Position numbers and translations under genes: made by a program. Under the pieces are notes generated by a model that was given only the letters and a program-made list of their open reading frames with translations, had not been told where the DNA came from and ran no database searches. A stretch of 64,000 bases of DNA from Trema orientale (lineage: Eukaryota > Streptophyta > Magnoliopsida > Rosales > Cannabaceae). Positions 34,162 to 47,100 of this stretch are shown here, in pieces (positions within the stretch are counted from its first letter, which is position 1; each line of letters begins with the position of its first letter). The stretch is taken from NCBI GenBank assembly GCA_002914845.1, contig JXTC01000160.1, positions 375,925 through 439,924 of the forward strand, read 5' to 3'.

Positions 34162-36432
34162 GAATTAGGTCTTTTAGAATTTGTTTTGTTAGACATTTTA
34201 TTTCAAGGTTAAATACGGTAATTGGTCCCTGAATTATACTTATTTTATCACTTTATCTCTGAATATTTAACTTACATAGTAATGACCTTAAATTATGTAA
34301 TTATTACAGTATTGATCCTTTTGTCATAAACTAGTTTTTTAACAGAAAATAGTCGTGAAAAAACGTACAATTAAGCATTATTTATTTCTATGAATCAAAA
34401 TCTCATTTTTAGTCATAGTTACTAATACTAAAACGTGCGCTTTATACAAAACTCTTGTTAAAAATTTAACCATTTATGATTGCTACAATAATTATATAAG
34501 TTTTAGTAGTCTACTGTGTAAGTTAAAATTTCAAAATCTCATTCTTGACCACAGTTTGGTAGTTACCATATTGTGTGCTCTATGATATCTTATTTCTATT
34601 AAATATTTAACAGTTTGTGATAATGATAGGTATAATTTAGGGATTATTAATATCATTAACCCTTTATATTTATATTTTTTATTTGAAAAAAAAAAAGTCA
34701 AACAGGAAATATATATTTTCTTGAGTAACGTATGAGAAGAATGAAGATCTTTCTCAAGAAAGACAAAAGAAATAATAATATTAATGGTTTTTTTTTTCTT
34801 GTATAGAGATTAGAGAACAAAATTACAACTATGTTTGCGTTTAATTTCTTGGGATAATTGCAAAATCTTTCTTACGTTTTTGGCTAAATTGGATAATCAT
34901 TCTAAATAACAAAATCTCCCTTTTCGATCTTAATGTATGAACAAATCCATTATACAGTCAAAAACTAAAATTCTAAAGACTATAATACCCTTGTCAAATC
35001 TAAAAATAAATTAAAAAAAAAAAACTCCTCTATCGTCCTTATAACCTCCGTCGATAATAATATAAATTTAAATAAAAAATTAAAATAAAATAAATTAAAC
35101 ATGAAAATAAAAAGCTTATCGAAAATTTGTTGCTTTTGACTCTTGAGTTATATTACACCACAAACATTTTGCTTAAAGAAAGGGGCTTATAGAAACATGA
35201 CTAAATTTGGGGCCTAATTTCAGTAAATGTCCTTTTGTCAAAAGTTATAGCAAAATGTCCGGTATATATGCATATATACCAAGNTTCCAATTTTTTTTCA
35301 GAGATACCATATATTTTCGAATTTCCCCTTAAGAAAAGTTAAGAGAGACCTAGAAGATTAAGAGTTCAAATTCACAAGCTTATCAGTCTTTGTTCATGTA
35401 GAATGTGAAACTTACTTGAATATCAAAATAACAAATGATCCCTAATTAATGTTATTTAAAACGAAAAACAATTTGCAAAAAACTTAGTGAAAAGTAATAT
35501 TACACATACTCAAAGCCCCACTCTAAGTTGAAAGCATTTGAATCAGAAACAAATCTAATTATCAAGCAATTACGATTTTACCTATGTTTGGTAGGAGAAC
35601 ATGCTAGAATGGAAAGAAGAGAGAAAAAATTTAAGTGAAGGAAATGAATGGAAAAGTTTTTCTTTTTCTTTTTTCTTTTAAATCGTGTTTGGTAGGGGGA
35701 AAAAACTAATTTAATGATAGTTTTCAACCATCAACTTAATAATGAATGAAAAGGTGGTTGGCAAAAATCATTGAGTACTTTTGAGCACATTATATAAGCA
35801 TATAAAACCATAAAGAGTACCATTGGTTGATTTAACTTTTTCCACAAGTAAATTTGCAGTAATTTACCAACAATAAATCATACTAATTATAAATTGTTAC
35901 TAGTACATTCAACCCAGTTTCCATATAGAGTAATGTTATGACGCATCTCAATCATATGCAGTGTTAGTTTTTTTACTCAATTGGGATCCTACATGAAATG
36001 TTATTTTATCTTTCAGTAAAACATTGACACCTCGTGTAGCAGTAGGTTGACTAGCTATTTGATCATTTTTTAGTCCAAAATCCAATGTATGACCAAACTT
36101 AAAGTTTATAACTAAATGTCCAACCCACTTAATGATAAAAAATTGAAATACAACACATTCTGTAATGAAACTTTAAAAAGATTGGGCATTTAGTTATAAC
36201 TTTTAAAATATGGACATCTACTTAAACCAATTTAAAAAATTTGTCATCCACCTAATTTTCTCCATATTCGTTAGTGTTGAATACCTTAAGCCTTAAGGTG
36301 GCTCATAGTATTAGTCTTTTATATTATAAGTATATATATATGTTTCAGTAGCATGAAATACCTTTATGTAGTTTTATTTTTCTTTGAAATTCAATTTAGT
36401 TTTCTCCCATAGATATTTTTTGTTATTATTTA
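34162..36432. other. Intergenic region with a gap N at 35284
   Basis: No gene. Positions 35187-35283 are an inverted copy of the repeat at 22.7 kb, and the copy stops at the single N at 35284. I do not see a direct repeat on the two sides of this N. A MITE-like stretch beginning GTAATTGGTCCCTGAATTAT is near 34213. Confidence 0.45.
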
Positions 36433-37284
36433 GGGTGGCTCTATTGCCGCCCCTCTTTTTTATCTTCCCACATCTCTTCTAAAGAAATTTCTTATAATAA
36501 ACTTTAGGATTTTCTTTTCCTACACCTTTTGAACTTTCATTAACCCCAAAATATCCATTAGTAATTTTTTAATAATTTTTTTCCCACACCTATTATATTT
36601 ATTAGACATTAATTAGTTCTAAAACCTCTACTTTATGTCTTCTTCAAAATTGAGATATATATTATTTCGATATACAGTTGCGACTCTTGCGGATAACGTT
36701 TCCAGAAATTTTATGTCAAACTTCGAAATACTTTTCATAAACTTTTGATGGAAAAAAAAAAAAGAAATTAAGAAAGAAAAGGAAAGGAAACCTTATAAGT
36801 TAACTTATACACATTGTGCGGTAGTATATAAAGAGATATATACCTTAACATTTATTCGATAACTATGTACGATTGTGTATTTGAAATAAGTTTATAAGGT
36901 TGATGGGTAATGTAAGTAATTTGATTGATATACCTTATGCTTATAGCAATTGGATAGGTGTTCTAATAGACATGCATTATATAAATTAACATATGGAAAA
37001 CAAAATATTCATTGGGTTAATGCTCAGGTAATTGGATTAAAAGGTGTTTTCAATTCAAATGTCAGAAAATTAAGTTCCCATTTTATTAATGCAAACTAAG
37101 ACTAAAAAATTCCAATTGTTACGAATGCCATATTGTTGAGGGTGTGTTAAGAAAAAGGTTTCCATTGTTTATTGTTATATGAGTGCATTTCTATCACTTG
37201 ATATAATGGTATTTCTGTGAAAAATAAATTACTAAAAAATGTGATGGGAGGTGGAAAAAAAAAAAGGTGTCAATAGAACCATCA
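36433..37284. mobile_element. Mutator-like non-autonomous element with 9-bp TSD
   Basis: Perfect 9-bp repeats TATTATTTA lie at 36424-36432 and 37285-37293. The ends GGGTGGCTCTATTGCC and GGTGTCAATAGAACCATCA are imperfect inverted repeats extending about 45 bases. Length is 852 bp, with no transposase. A 9-bp target duplication is the Mutator hallmark. A relative is at about 57815-58506. Confidence 0.75.
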
Positions 37285-39229
37285 TATTATTTATCATGTG
37301 TTATTGATTTTATTTTGAAATTTTCAATATTAAATGAATTTTGTATAACCAGTATATAAAACTTATGAGCAACCAAATTTATTAATAAAACCCTGTTCAA
37401 AAAAAAATTAATAAAACCGTTCTATTTTTACCGAAAATTTGTACTTATTAGCGTATTTTTGTACACGTTTTTTTTATTAAAAAAAATAGTCGTATCATGT
37501 GTGCATAATTAAATTTATAAATTTTTAGCAACAGGTATTTTATTGCCAAACTTTTATCGGTATTTTTCATAAATAATCCAAATTATGCACAGCCGTATAA
37601 TTAGCCATTCAATTATATATTGTTTGTATTTTGTTAACTCTATGTAAATAAACACACCAAAACTATTTAATAGGGAATTGATATTGAAAAGCTTATAATT
37701 ATATCGCACGTAAATACATTTTGTGTAGTTTTCAATGTTTCATTTTAGATTGCCATTATTTTTATATGCTTACACAATGATTTAATTCTTATTATTTTCA
37801 CATTTTTTAGGGAATTTTATTTTTTTTACCTTTAAACAGTCAAACTAAACATTCTTAACGTTTAAAAAACTATTAAAAAGTCTTTTCAAAAAAAAAAAAG
37901 AAAAACTCTTAAAAAGGATAAATGTTCCCCTTTTTTTTTGAAAGCAGATAATATATTTATATTTTAGGTAAATAATGCTTTTTTTTTTTTTGGGGTTAAT
38001 CCAAGGGAAGCATGCAATATCCTTAAGAGTTACTTTAGGTATATTAAAGGTATAATTGTTCTTTAAGAGTTACCAAGGAACCCATTTAAAGACCATAATA
38101 CACAGTAGCCATAAGTCTGGCTATAACTGGCTGCGATATTGACATGTTATTTATTTATTTATTTATTCATTTATTATTTTGATTTTCAGATAATAAATTA
38201 TCAAGTTAAGACGTATTCCATTCATTGGAATATCTAGTCAGTAGTTACCAAGCCGCACTGCTGACTAAATGTGAGCTAAGGAACATTATGGGATCTGCAT
38301 GTTATGTTATGTCTGCTAAAAGTTTTTGAAAAAATTGAAGCGTTAAGTCAAGTTTTTAAGGGATGCTGAATATGCATTAAACCCTATAGATTTGTGGTCC
38401 AATCCCATATCATTATGTAATAATGTATGGACCTCACGCATATAATTACGTAATTAGTCTCACATTTGCAAACTCTATAACCAAAACTAACCTAAAACAA
38501 GCTCACCGAAACATTAAAAAGAAGTAAAGTTAAAAAGTAAAAATAAAAAAGGTTAATTTCAATCACAAGAGAAAAGACACATTAAAAATAAGGAAAAATG
38601 TTGTTCAACCCCACAACGTTCTATTCACTAGAGGTTGTGATAGCGGAAGTAAGTCATCCTAAATAAGTTGAAAATTTTGATAATTAAATCTCAACAACGG
38701 AAACTTGACATATGATTAACGATTGAGGAATATTAAATGCATTTTTTTAAAATATCTCTTACACTTTTTTAGTCTTTAGGATGACAATAAAACTCACAGT
38801 TACGAGTATTAATGGTTATTCGATTCAGATTGGAAGGAAAAAAAACTGTTTAAGCTGGAAAAATGATCAGTGTAGTCCCGCAATTATATGGGTACGGAGT
38901 GGGATAATTTTATACAATCCATCTGTAACCGCATGATACATATATAGTCATATAATAAATTATTATACATATATAAATATATTTAATTTTACAACACTCA
39001 TGTCCATAAATCTTTTAAAAAAATGACTTTAGAGAGTTATATATGTTTATATATTTGAGTTTAGAGTTTGAAAACTATTAGTATTTTGTTATGTTTGTTT
39101 TTATGTAAAAAAAATAATAATTATGTTTACTAGTATTTTTATTTTATATTTTTCTTATTTTGTTATTAACAACAGGTAATGGATAATCATAGTTTTCTTC
39201 GTTCTCTATTGATTAATGCTCGCACCGTA
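37285..39229. other. AT-rich region without genes
   Basis: Only homopolymer runs and short AT repeats (for example (ATTT)n at about 38150-38170) are seen. I find no gene or bounded element. Confidence 0.5.
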
Positions 39230-39424
39230 TTTGCATCTAAAAGAGTAATTAATGGGGTGGGTATATGGTATTGTAATTGACTTTCAGCTATAGAGAGGGT
39301 AATTGAAAAATAATCACCGATTTGTCTATTGTCATTCCAACTTAGTTTTATTGCTTGACATATGAGTTCCATTATTCAATTTCAAATTTTAATAGTATAA
39401 CAAATTNATGGTAATAGTCATTAA

Positions 39425-39968
39425 GTCCTTGTTTGGTACATGGATCTAGGATTGGGATTATAATTATTTATCCCATACACATGTTTGATGCCAACTCAGA
39501 ATTAGGATAAATAATCCACAACCCTAAAATAGTCTCATGTGAGTGTGATAATTTATCTCATTTAAAAGTATATGATTAATAATCCCCCACTCAAAAGTGG
39601 TGGGACCCATATCAATTCCAAATTCCAAACTAGTGGATCTCACATTATGAATACTTTTTATATTTTTTATGATTCAAACCAATCTAAAATCATTGTCAGG
39701 GGTTCAAGCCTTGGTAGAGTATGTATGTGTTATTTTCCTTTAAATTTGTAGTAAGTGGTGATCATTAGTTAAGCCCCACTTTTAAAAAAAAAAAAAATAT
39801 CCTTTACACATTCCAATGAAAAATGGATCCCACATAATAATAATAATATTTCTAATTCAATCCAATAGTATACCAAACATGGAATATTATTAAGTTTATC
39901 CAATCCAATCCATTACATTCTAATCCGATACTATAATCCAATTCCAGTCCCATATACCAAACGCACCC
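39425..39968. mobile_element. PIF/Harbinger-like MITE, copy 1
   Basis: The 544-bp element has ends GTCCTTGTTTGGTACATGG and ATATACCAAACGCACCC (imperfect inverted repeats) and TAA at 39422-39424 and 39969-39971. A 3-bp TAA/TTA duplication is typical of Harbinger/Tourist elements. No coding content. Confidence 0.7.
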
Positions 39969-41259
39969 TAAACACACTCCTTAACCCTAAAAAAAGGTCA
40001 TATAGAAAAATGGTCGAATGATAATCATTAAACACAATCCTTAATGGGTAAATGTCTATTTTTAAATGTTATAGCAGAATGACCAGTTTATTAGTATATA
40101 TACCAATTATGAAAATTAATATACTTAGGATATAAAGTAAAATTAGTTTATAAGTAGATATACAAAGTGTAAAAATATGTAAATTCGAACATTTAACTAT
40201 AAAAAGATAAAACCGGACACTTATTAAAATCAACTGTAAAAAAGGGACACACACTCCAATTTCTGGGAAAAAGAAAAAAAAAAACTTACACTTGTGATTG
40301 TTAACGACCGTGATAGTTTAATAATGATAGGTCATACTAAATTAGTCGACGAATATGCAAACTAGTTTTCATTACTGAAAATTAAATATTTTGATAGTGC
40401 TTTTATCCTAACGAGAATGAAAACTATTTCATGTTTTGGGTAGTGTTTCTATCTAACAAAAATGAATACTATATCATGTTTTGTTAAAAAAAATGCTAAA
40501 TAGTATATCTAATACTTAACATTACACATTAATGGAATTATGGGTTCTACTTCTATATGAAAATTTTGTGATAGATCTCACACTTTAACTAAAGTATAAT
40601 GCTTAACACCATAGTTGCTCGTATTGCTGTTTTTGTCAAAAAGAATGCTAAATGCACTATTTTTTACGATTTTGTGAATTCATTTGGCATTTGTTGTCAG
40701 CAAAATTGTCAACATTATATCCTTAATTGCTCCAAGCATGTATTATTATTATTATTATTATTATTTATTTTTGGTGAGTTTTAATTTTGTACCTTAAATC
40801 CATAATTGGTTAAGTAGACTTGGCATGACTATAATTACCTGTTCACATAGTAACAAATCCGTCCACATCGACGCGCCTGACCGAACACGTGAATTCACGT
40901 NTTTGCATCTAAAAGAGTAATTAATGGGGTGGGTATATGGTATTGTAATTGACTTTCAGCTATAGAGAGGGTAATTGAAAAACAATCACCGATTTGTCTA
41001 TTGTCATTCCAACTTAGTTTTATTGCTTGACATATGAGTTCCATTATTCAATTTCAAATTTTAATAGTATAACAAATTATAGTGAAATATATATATGTCA
41101 ATAAATAAGACCAAAAAGTATAAAATAGAGTATAATAGTAGTGCATTTAGCATTTTCTTTATTTTTTTTATATTCTTAAATAGGATTAATACAATCAAAT
41201 TAACATGTAATGGTGTAACTTAAAAGAAATAACTTATGTAATACAATAATAGTCATTAA

Positions 41260-41804
41260 GGCCTTGTTTGGTACATGGATCTAGGATTGGGATTATAATT
41301 ATTTATCCCATATACATGTTTAATACCAACTCAGAATTAGGATAAATAATCCACAACCCTAAAATAGTCTCATGTGAGTATGATAATTTATCTCATTTAA
41401 AAGTGTATGATTAATAATCCCCCACTCAAAAGTGGTGGGACCCACATCAATTCCAAATTCCAAACTAGTGGATCCCACATTATGAATACTTTTTATATTT
41501 TTTATGATTCAAACCAATCTAAAATCTATTGTCAGGGGTTCAAGCTTTGGTAGAGTGTGTATGTGTTATTTTTCTTTAAATTTGTAGTAAGTGGTGATCA
41601 TTAGTTAAGCCCCACTTTTTTTTTTCCCTAAAATATCTTTTGCACATTCTAATGAAAAATGGATCCTACATTATGATAATAATATTTCTAATTCAATCCA
41701 ATAGTACACCAAACATGGAATATTATTAAGTTTATCCAATCCAATCTATTACATTCTAATCCGATACTATAATCCAATTCCAGTCCCATATACCAAACGC
41801 ACCC
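41260..41804. mobile_element. PIF/Harbinger-like MITE, copy 2
   Basis: This is the counterpart of the element at 39425, 545 bp with TAA at 41257-41259 and 41805-41807, beginning GGCCTTGTTTGGTACATGG. It is a member of the duplicated block rather than an independent insertion. Confidence 0.7.
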
Positions 41805-43289
41805 TAAACACACTCCTTAACCCTAAAAAAAAGGTCATATAGAAAAATGGTCAAATGATAATCATTAAACACACTCCTTAATGGGTAAATGTCTGTTTTT
41901 AAATGTTATAGCAGATTGACCAGTTTATTAGTATATATACCAATTATGAAAATTAATATACCTAGGATATAAAGTAAAATTAGTATATAAGTAGATATAC
42001 AAAGTGTAAAAATATGTAAATTGGAACATTTAAGTATAAAACGATAAAACCGGACACTTATTAAAATCAACTGTAAAAAAATGGACACATACTCCAATTT
42101 CTGGGGAAAAAAAAAAAAAAAAACTTGCACTTGCGATTGTTAACGACCGTGATAGTTTAATAATGATAGGTCATACTAAATTAGTTGACGAATATGCAAA
42201 CTAGTTTTCATTACTGAAAATTAAATATTTTGATAGTGCTTTTATCCTAACGAGAATGAAAACTATTTCATATTTTGGGTAGTGTTTCTATCCTAACAAA
42301 AATGAATACTATATCATGTTTTGTTAAAAAAAATGCTAAATAGTATATCTAACACTTAACATTACACATTAATGGAATTATGGGTTCTATTTCTATATGA
42401 AAGTTTTGTGATAGATCTCACACTTTAACTAAAGTATAATGCTTAACACTATAGTTGCTCCTATTGCTGTGTTTGTCTAAAAGAATGCTAAATGCACTAT
42501 TTTTTTACGATTTTGTAAATTCATTTGGCATTTGTTGTCAGAAAAAATTGTTAACATTATATCCTTAATTGCTCAAGCATGTATTATTATTATTTATTTT
42601 TGGTGAGTTTTAATTTTGTACCTTAAATCCGTACTTGGTTAAGTAGACTTGGCATGACTATAATTACCTGTTCACATAGTAACAAATCCGTCCACATCGA
42701 CGCGCCTGACCGAACACGTGAATTCACGTACCCACTTTTCCATTAGTTTCATTGTCAAATTTTTTTTGGCCGTTTCCTGATTAATTTATTTAAAAAAATC
42801 TTTTTTATTTTAATTGGTTGGCCGGAGACGAGAGAAAGCTGACGAATACGATTTGTTACTCATAATTCAAATCCGAAAACATTTTGAATTTGTTTTTTTT
42901 TTTTAAATAAATAAAATAAAAAGAACGAAGACGAATAGTACAAGGCGGGAACGCCACTCCGAAAATCGTGGATGGATCCAAAAACACCACAATTTTCAAA
43001 AACCGTAAAAACCAAACCCTTTTTTCTTTTCTTTTCTTTCTTAAATGAAAAGAAATCCAAAAACAGAAACACAATCAATGCCCTCACATCACTAATAAGA
43101 ATAAGAAAAAAAAAAAAAAAACTCAAAACTCAAAACTCGATTTCGATTTTTATTTTTCATTTGTTTCCTAAAAATCCTAATTTCCATTTCCAAAGTTTTC
43201 CTTTTTAATAATCTCGGAAAAACTCGAGCTTAAATTTAAACCAAAAAGAAGAAGAGAGGAAAAAAAGAAACGAATCTGCTTTATATCTC

Positions 43290-43394
43290 ATTTTTCGAAA
43301 CGGATCGGTTCTGAGAATCTCTCATTTCATTTCCATCTCTCTCTGCGGCGATCTCCAACCTCAGAGCGATTTTTTCAGGCGCATGTCGTTTCAG
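43290..43394 (+). promoter_or_regulatory. Probable 5' UTR exon of the kinesin gene, with a uORF
   Basis: A CT-rich leader ends at a good donor (TTTCAG|GTTTGT) at 43394/43395. The matching acceptor is at 44130/44131. The leader carries an ATG at 43383 that starts a seven-codon frame (MSFQVSS) across the splice. Its TGA stop (44140-44142) overlaps the main ATG (44139-44141) as ATGA. The transcription start is not determined; 43290 is a guess. Confidence 0.5.
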
Positions 43395-44138
43395 GTTTGT
43401 AATTTATGGGCGAAATTTCGTTTGTATATTGTTATGTGTTCGGGATTTGCGTGGATCTGAGTTTTGGGTTTGTGTTTTTGAAAATTTGTATGGAGGATTT
43501 TACAATGCAGCTTCGGAATTGGAATTTTGGAGCTTAGAATGTGAGATTTGAGCTTCTGGGTATTTTGTTTTCTCTGCAATTTTTTCGGTTCTGAAATTGA
43601 TGGTGCTTAGTAACGGGGCTTTTACAGTGTTTATCAAGAAAAGGAACAATGTATGAGCTTTAGATTTTTCTTTTCTTTTTGGTTAATCTTTAAGACATTT
43701 TACTTTGAAGCTTAGCCGCTTATCATAGGTGAATTTATTCAGCTATGTTGATAAGACGCACCATATTTTGTTTGTGTGCATAGTTTATTGTCACTATTTT
43801 TGAAGACAAAAAAGAACATCTTTTTTTTTTTTGAATGAAAGAAATGACAAACTGGGTACTGTAATTAGGATAATGATAGCCCACAATGAGCTCAAGTTAT
43901 GAAATTTGGTTTTGGTGCTATTATGTTGTATGAGATATATAACACATATGACAAGATATGATGCAAAACCTTGTGATGATTAAAGGCTTCTGACTTGCAT
44001 TCTTGCCGTGGTGTGCCTTTGATTTTTGTTCCTCATCCTTCCAATGGTGGAATGTTTTCCCTGGTTTTATGGTTCTTTTCCCAGTAGCTCCATGTCTGTG
44101 ATTGATCATGGAAACTGGGTATTCCTGTAGGTTTCATC

Positions 44139-47100
44139 ATGAACATCCACTTCCAGCATCATGCTGGTGAAAATGGAAGACGTGAAACTTCAAATGGAAC
44201 GTATGGTGAAGATGCTGTAATGATGGAAAATTTCGGCGACATGTCTCAAGGTAAATAATCTTTGATTGCAAGCCTAAGCCTCAATTCCCTTTGTTTTTTG
44301 GTTGGGAGGAGAGTGTCCAGATGCTTGTTGCTTGGATTTCATTTCAAATGCTACTTTCTTCGTGAATTACCTTTGACCTTCAATTTATGTTCAGGCAATC
44401 AGAAATCATCTTTGGTGGAGTGGTTAAATTATATGCTTCCTCATCTAAGCTTGCCAACTGAGGCCTCAACAGAGGAATTGAGGGCGTGCTTGATTGATGG
44501 CACTGTTTTATGCGGCATTTTGAATAAATTATGTCCGGGTTCATTTGAAATGGTAAGAGTATTACTTTGTTGTGTTTTCTTGTTTAATAATTGTTTATAG
44601 CCCTCTTAAATTTTTACATATTACTTACATACAAGGTGAACATGGAACTGAACCTCAGTTTTGGATTTCCTGTGCTTAATTTGTGCATTTTCTCTTACTC
44701 TAGGCACCTAGCTCTGATCCAGATGTCACAAACATCAAAAGGTTTTTGGCAGCAGTGGAGGAATTAGGTTTGCCCAGCTTTCAAATTTTAGACCTNATCA
44801 TTATGGGTCGTCTGATTTCATGGCACTGGTATCTGGGTTGATGGATATTAAGTAATTGTATGGAAAATCTGGCCTTACCCTTAGCCCATGGTGTCTGGAT
44901 TGGTGGGTATTAAGTATTGTATGGCAAATTTGTGCTTAGTCTTATCATAAATCAGTAAAGGAGATTGGGTATACAGCCTTCGGTTAGTGCTTGTGTTTAT
45001 GTATAACAAATTCAACTTGAAATTTACTTGCAATCTTGAACCATTATTTGGCATGTAATCAATTGGCAACAGGATCCTTCCCAATGTTTGCACCTCTTGG
45101 CTTCTCTCCTGGTTATCAATGGGTTGAGGTTCTTTGCAGGGATCTCTGGTGCCAGTTTTGCATTGCCTTAGTACACTTAGAGCAGCTTTTGATTACGGTG
45201 CTGGGGAAGATAAGAATGAAATTCATACGAGAAAGAAATGGAACTTGTCAGAGGTAGAATCTATAAAGGGAATTGACTGTTCACAAGAGGATCTATTAAC
45301 ATATGGGCAATATGATACCCATAATGAACAAATGCTAAGAAACTTATCTGATTCCAATCTCCAACTTGGTCTCCGGAATCCTGTTATATCAGGTATATTG
45401 CAAGTTACTTTTAAAGAGGACTGGAAAACACTTTTTGGAGGGGGTGGGGGGTTTTGGGCTGAGTTCATTTCAATTCTTTGTTCTTTTGGTGTATGATTTT
45501 TTATATTGCTTCTTTACTTCTCTCCTTTTTATTTTTTCGGTTTTAGAGCCATCGGCTGCTTTTACAGATCAGATTGGACAGAAATTTCATGAGGTGTTGT
45601 TGAAGCAAGGGTGTTATGCTGATCTTTCAGATGCTAAGATTTTGGAAGTTATTAACTTATATAATTTTGATGTAAGCTCCTGAACTTTATTTTCAAGCTC
45701 CTGAACTTCATTTTCTGTTGTTAATCATATTTGTGTGATTGTAAGTACGACAAAGTTATTGTTCTGTTAGGAAAAACTCAAGTTTGATAATGCTTCTGTG
45801 TCCTTTTGCAATTATTTTGTGCAGAACACATCAACCCAATCGCTTTGTCATACGATGAATCAGATTTTGGAAGATAGCATCCAAAGAAAGAATGGGGATC
45901 TTTCTAATGTATGGCAATAACAGGATGCATGGATGTGTATTGTTAAATCGTGCATGAATTCCTTACATGTTTTTAAGTATTAATTTTTTTTCTCACGTGC
46001 ATTGTGTTCAGTGTCTCTAACTTGTATTTTTATGAATACTTTGCTCAGCGTGTTGCATATCTGTTGAGAAAAGTCATGGAAGTGATCCAGCAGCGAATCT
46101 CAAATCAAGCAAAAAACTTAAAAAATGTAACTGTTAATGCTTTTTTTTTTTTTTTTTTCTCAAAAGGTTTACTATTTGAAGCTCTTTTTTCACCGTTGTG
46201 TGTTTATATTATATGCTTGTAGCAAAACAATCTTATTAAGGCTCGTGAAGAGAAGTATCAATCAAAACTTATAGTACTTGAAAGCCTGGCAATGGGAACA
46301 ACTGAAGAGAATGAGGTAATAGAAGTTACAGATTTCGGTGATGCCTTTTTCTTGAACAGATTAAATTCACTTAATTTATCATAAACTACCCTCAATTTGT
46401 GTAGGTTGTCTTGGACCAGCTTCAGCGTTTAAAGGTGCTGGCTCGTACTCTGAATTCAATCCCGATATTCTCCAGCATTTTATTTTAGGTTTTTTGGAAT
46501 CTGCTGCCCCATGTGCTTTCAATGCACGTCTTGTTTTTTAGTTCCTAATAATTCATATCAGATACTCTATCCTTTTTGTCGAAAAGTTCTGTGATCTTAT
46601 AATTCATGGTAGAAATGATGTAGCTATGTGGTTATGCTCTTATAATCTACTACTCTTAGTTAGCCATGTATAAATTGTAACTATTAACTACTATCAGGTA
46701 TTCACTATTGGTAAACTTGCTTGCATTAGTTTTCACTTTTAAAGCAAGTTTCTGTAACTTAACCTATGTATGATTACTTATCACGTTTTAATTGTTTGGA
46801 ACTTCATCTTTCCCCATATGTGCTGTTAAATATTGAGTTTTGTTATATAAGTATATACTAAATTGACATATTTATGTAACAACTATATGGAGGTGAAGCG
46901 GCTGCTTGTGACGATTGGTTTGGACAATTTTTCAAAATTAAAGAACGCTTCTTATTATTCCACTGAGAATTTCATGAGTAACTAGTGAAAAAGAATGGTA
47001 GAATAATTGATTGAACTATCTGATATGTATTCGAAAATTTCTTAAGTGCTTCAATAACGATTGTAATATTTGCCCTTTTTACTTGCAGAACAGGAAATTT

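Larger units (their letters stand above)
39230..42729 (+). repeat. Diverged duplicate block, probable unmerged haplotypes
   Basis: Positions 39230-39406 plus 39408-40900 correspond collinearly to 40902-42729, with a few percent substitutions and small indels. The Ns at 39407 and 40901 sit exactly at the block borders. The second copy is continuous across the place where the first has its N (about 160 extra bases at 41079-41240). This fits an allelic contig inserted into the scaffold, though a real tandem duplication is not excluded. Confidence 0.75.

Noticed and set aside
42856-43126. Minus-strand frames in front of the kinesin
   Set aside because: Phe/Lys-rich translation of A/T runs in the promoter and leader region.
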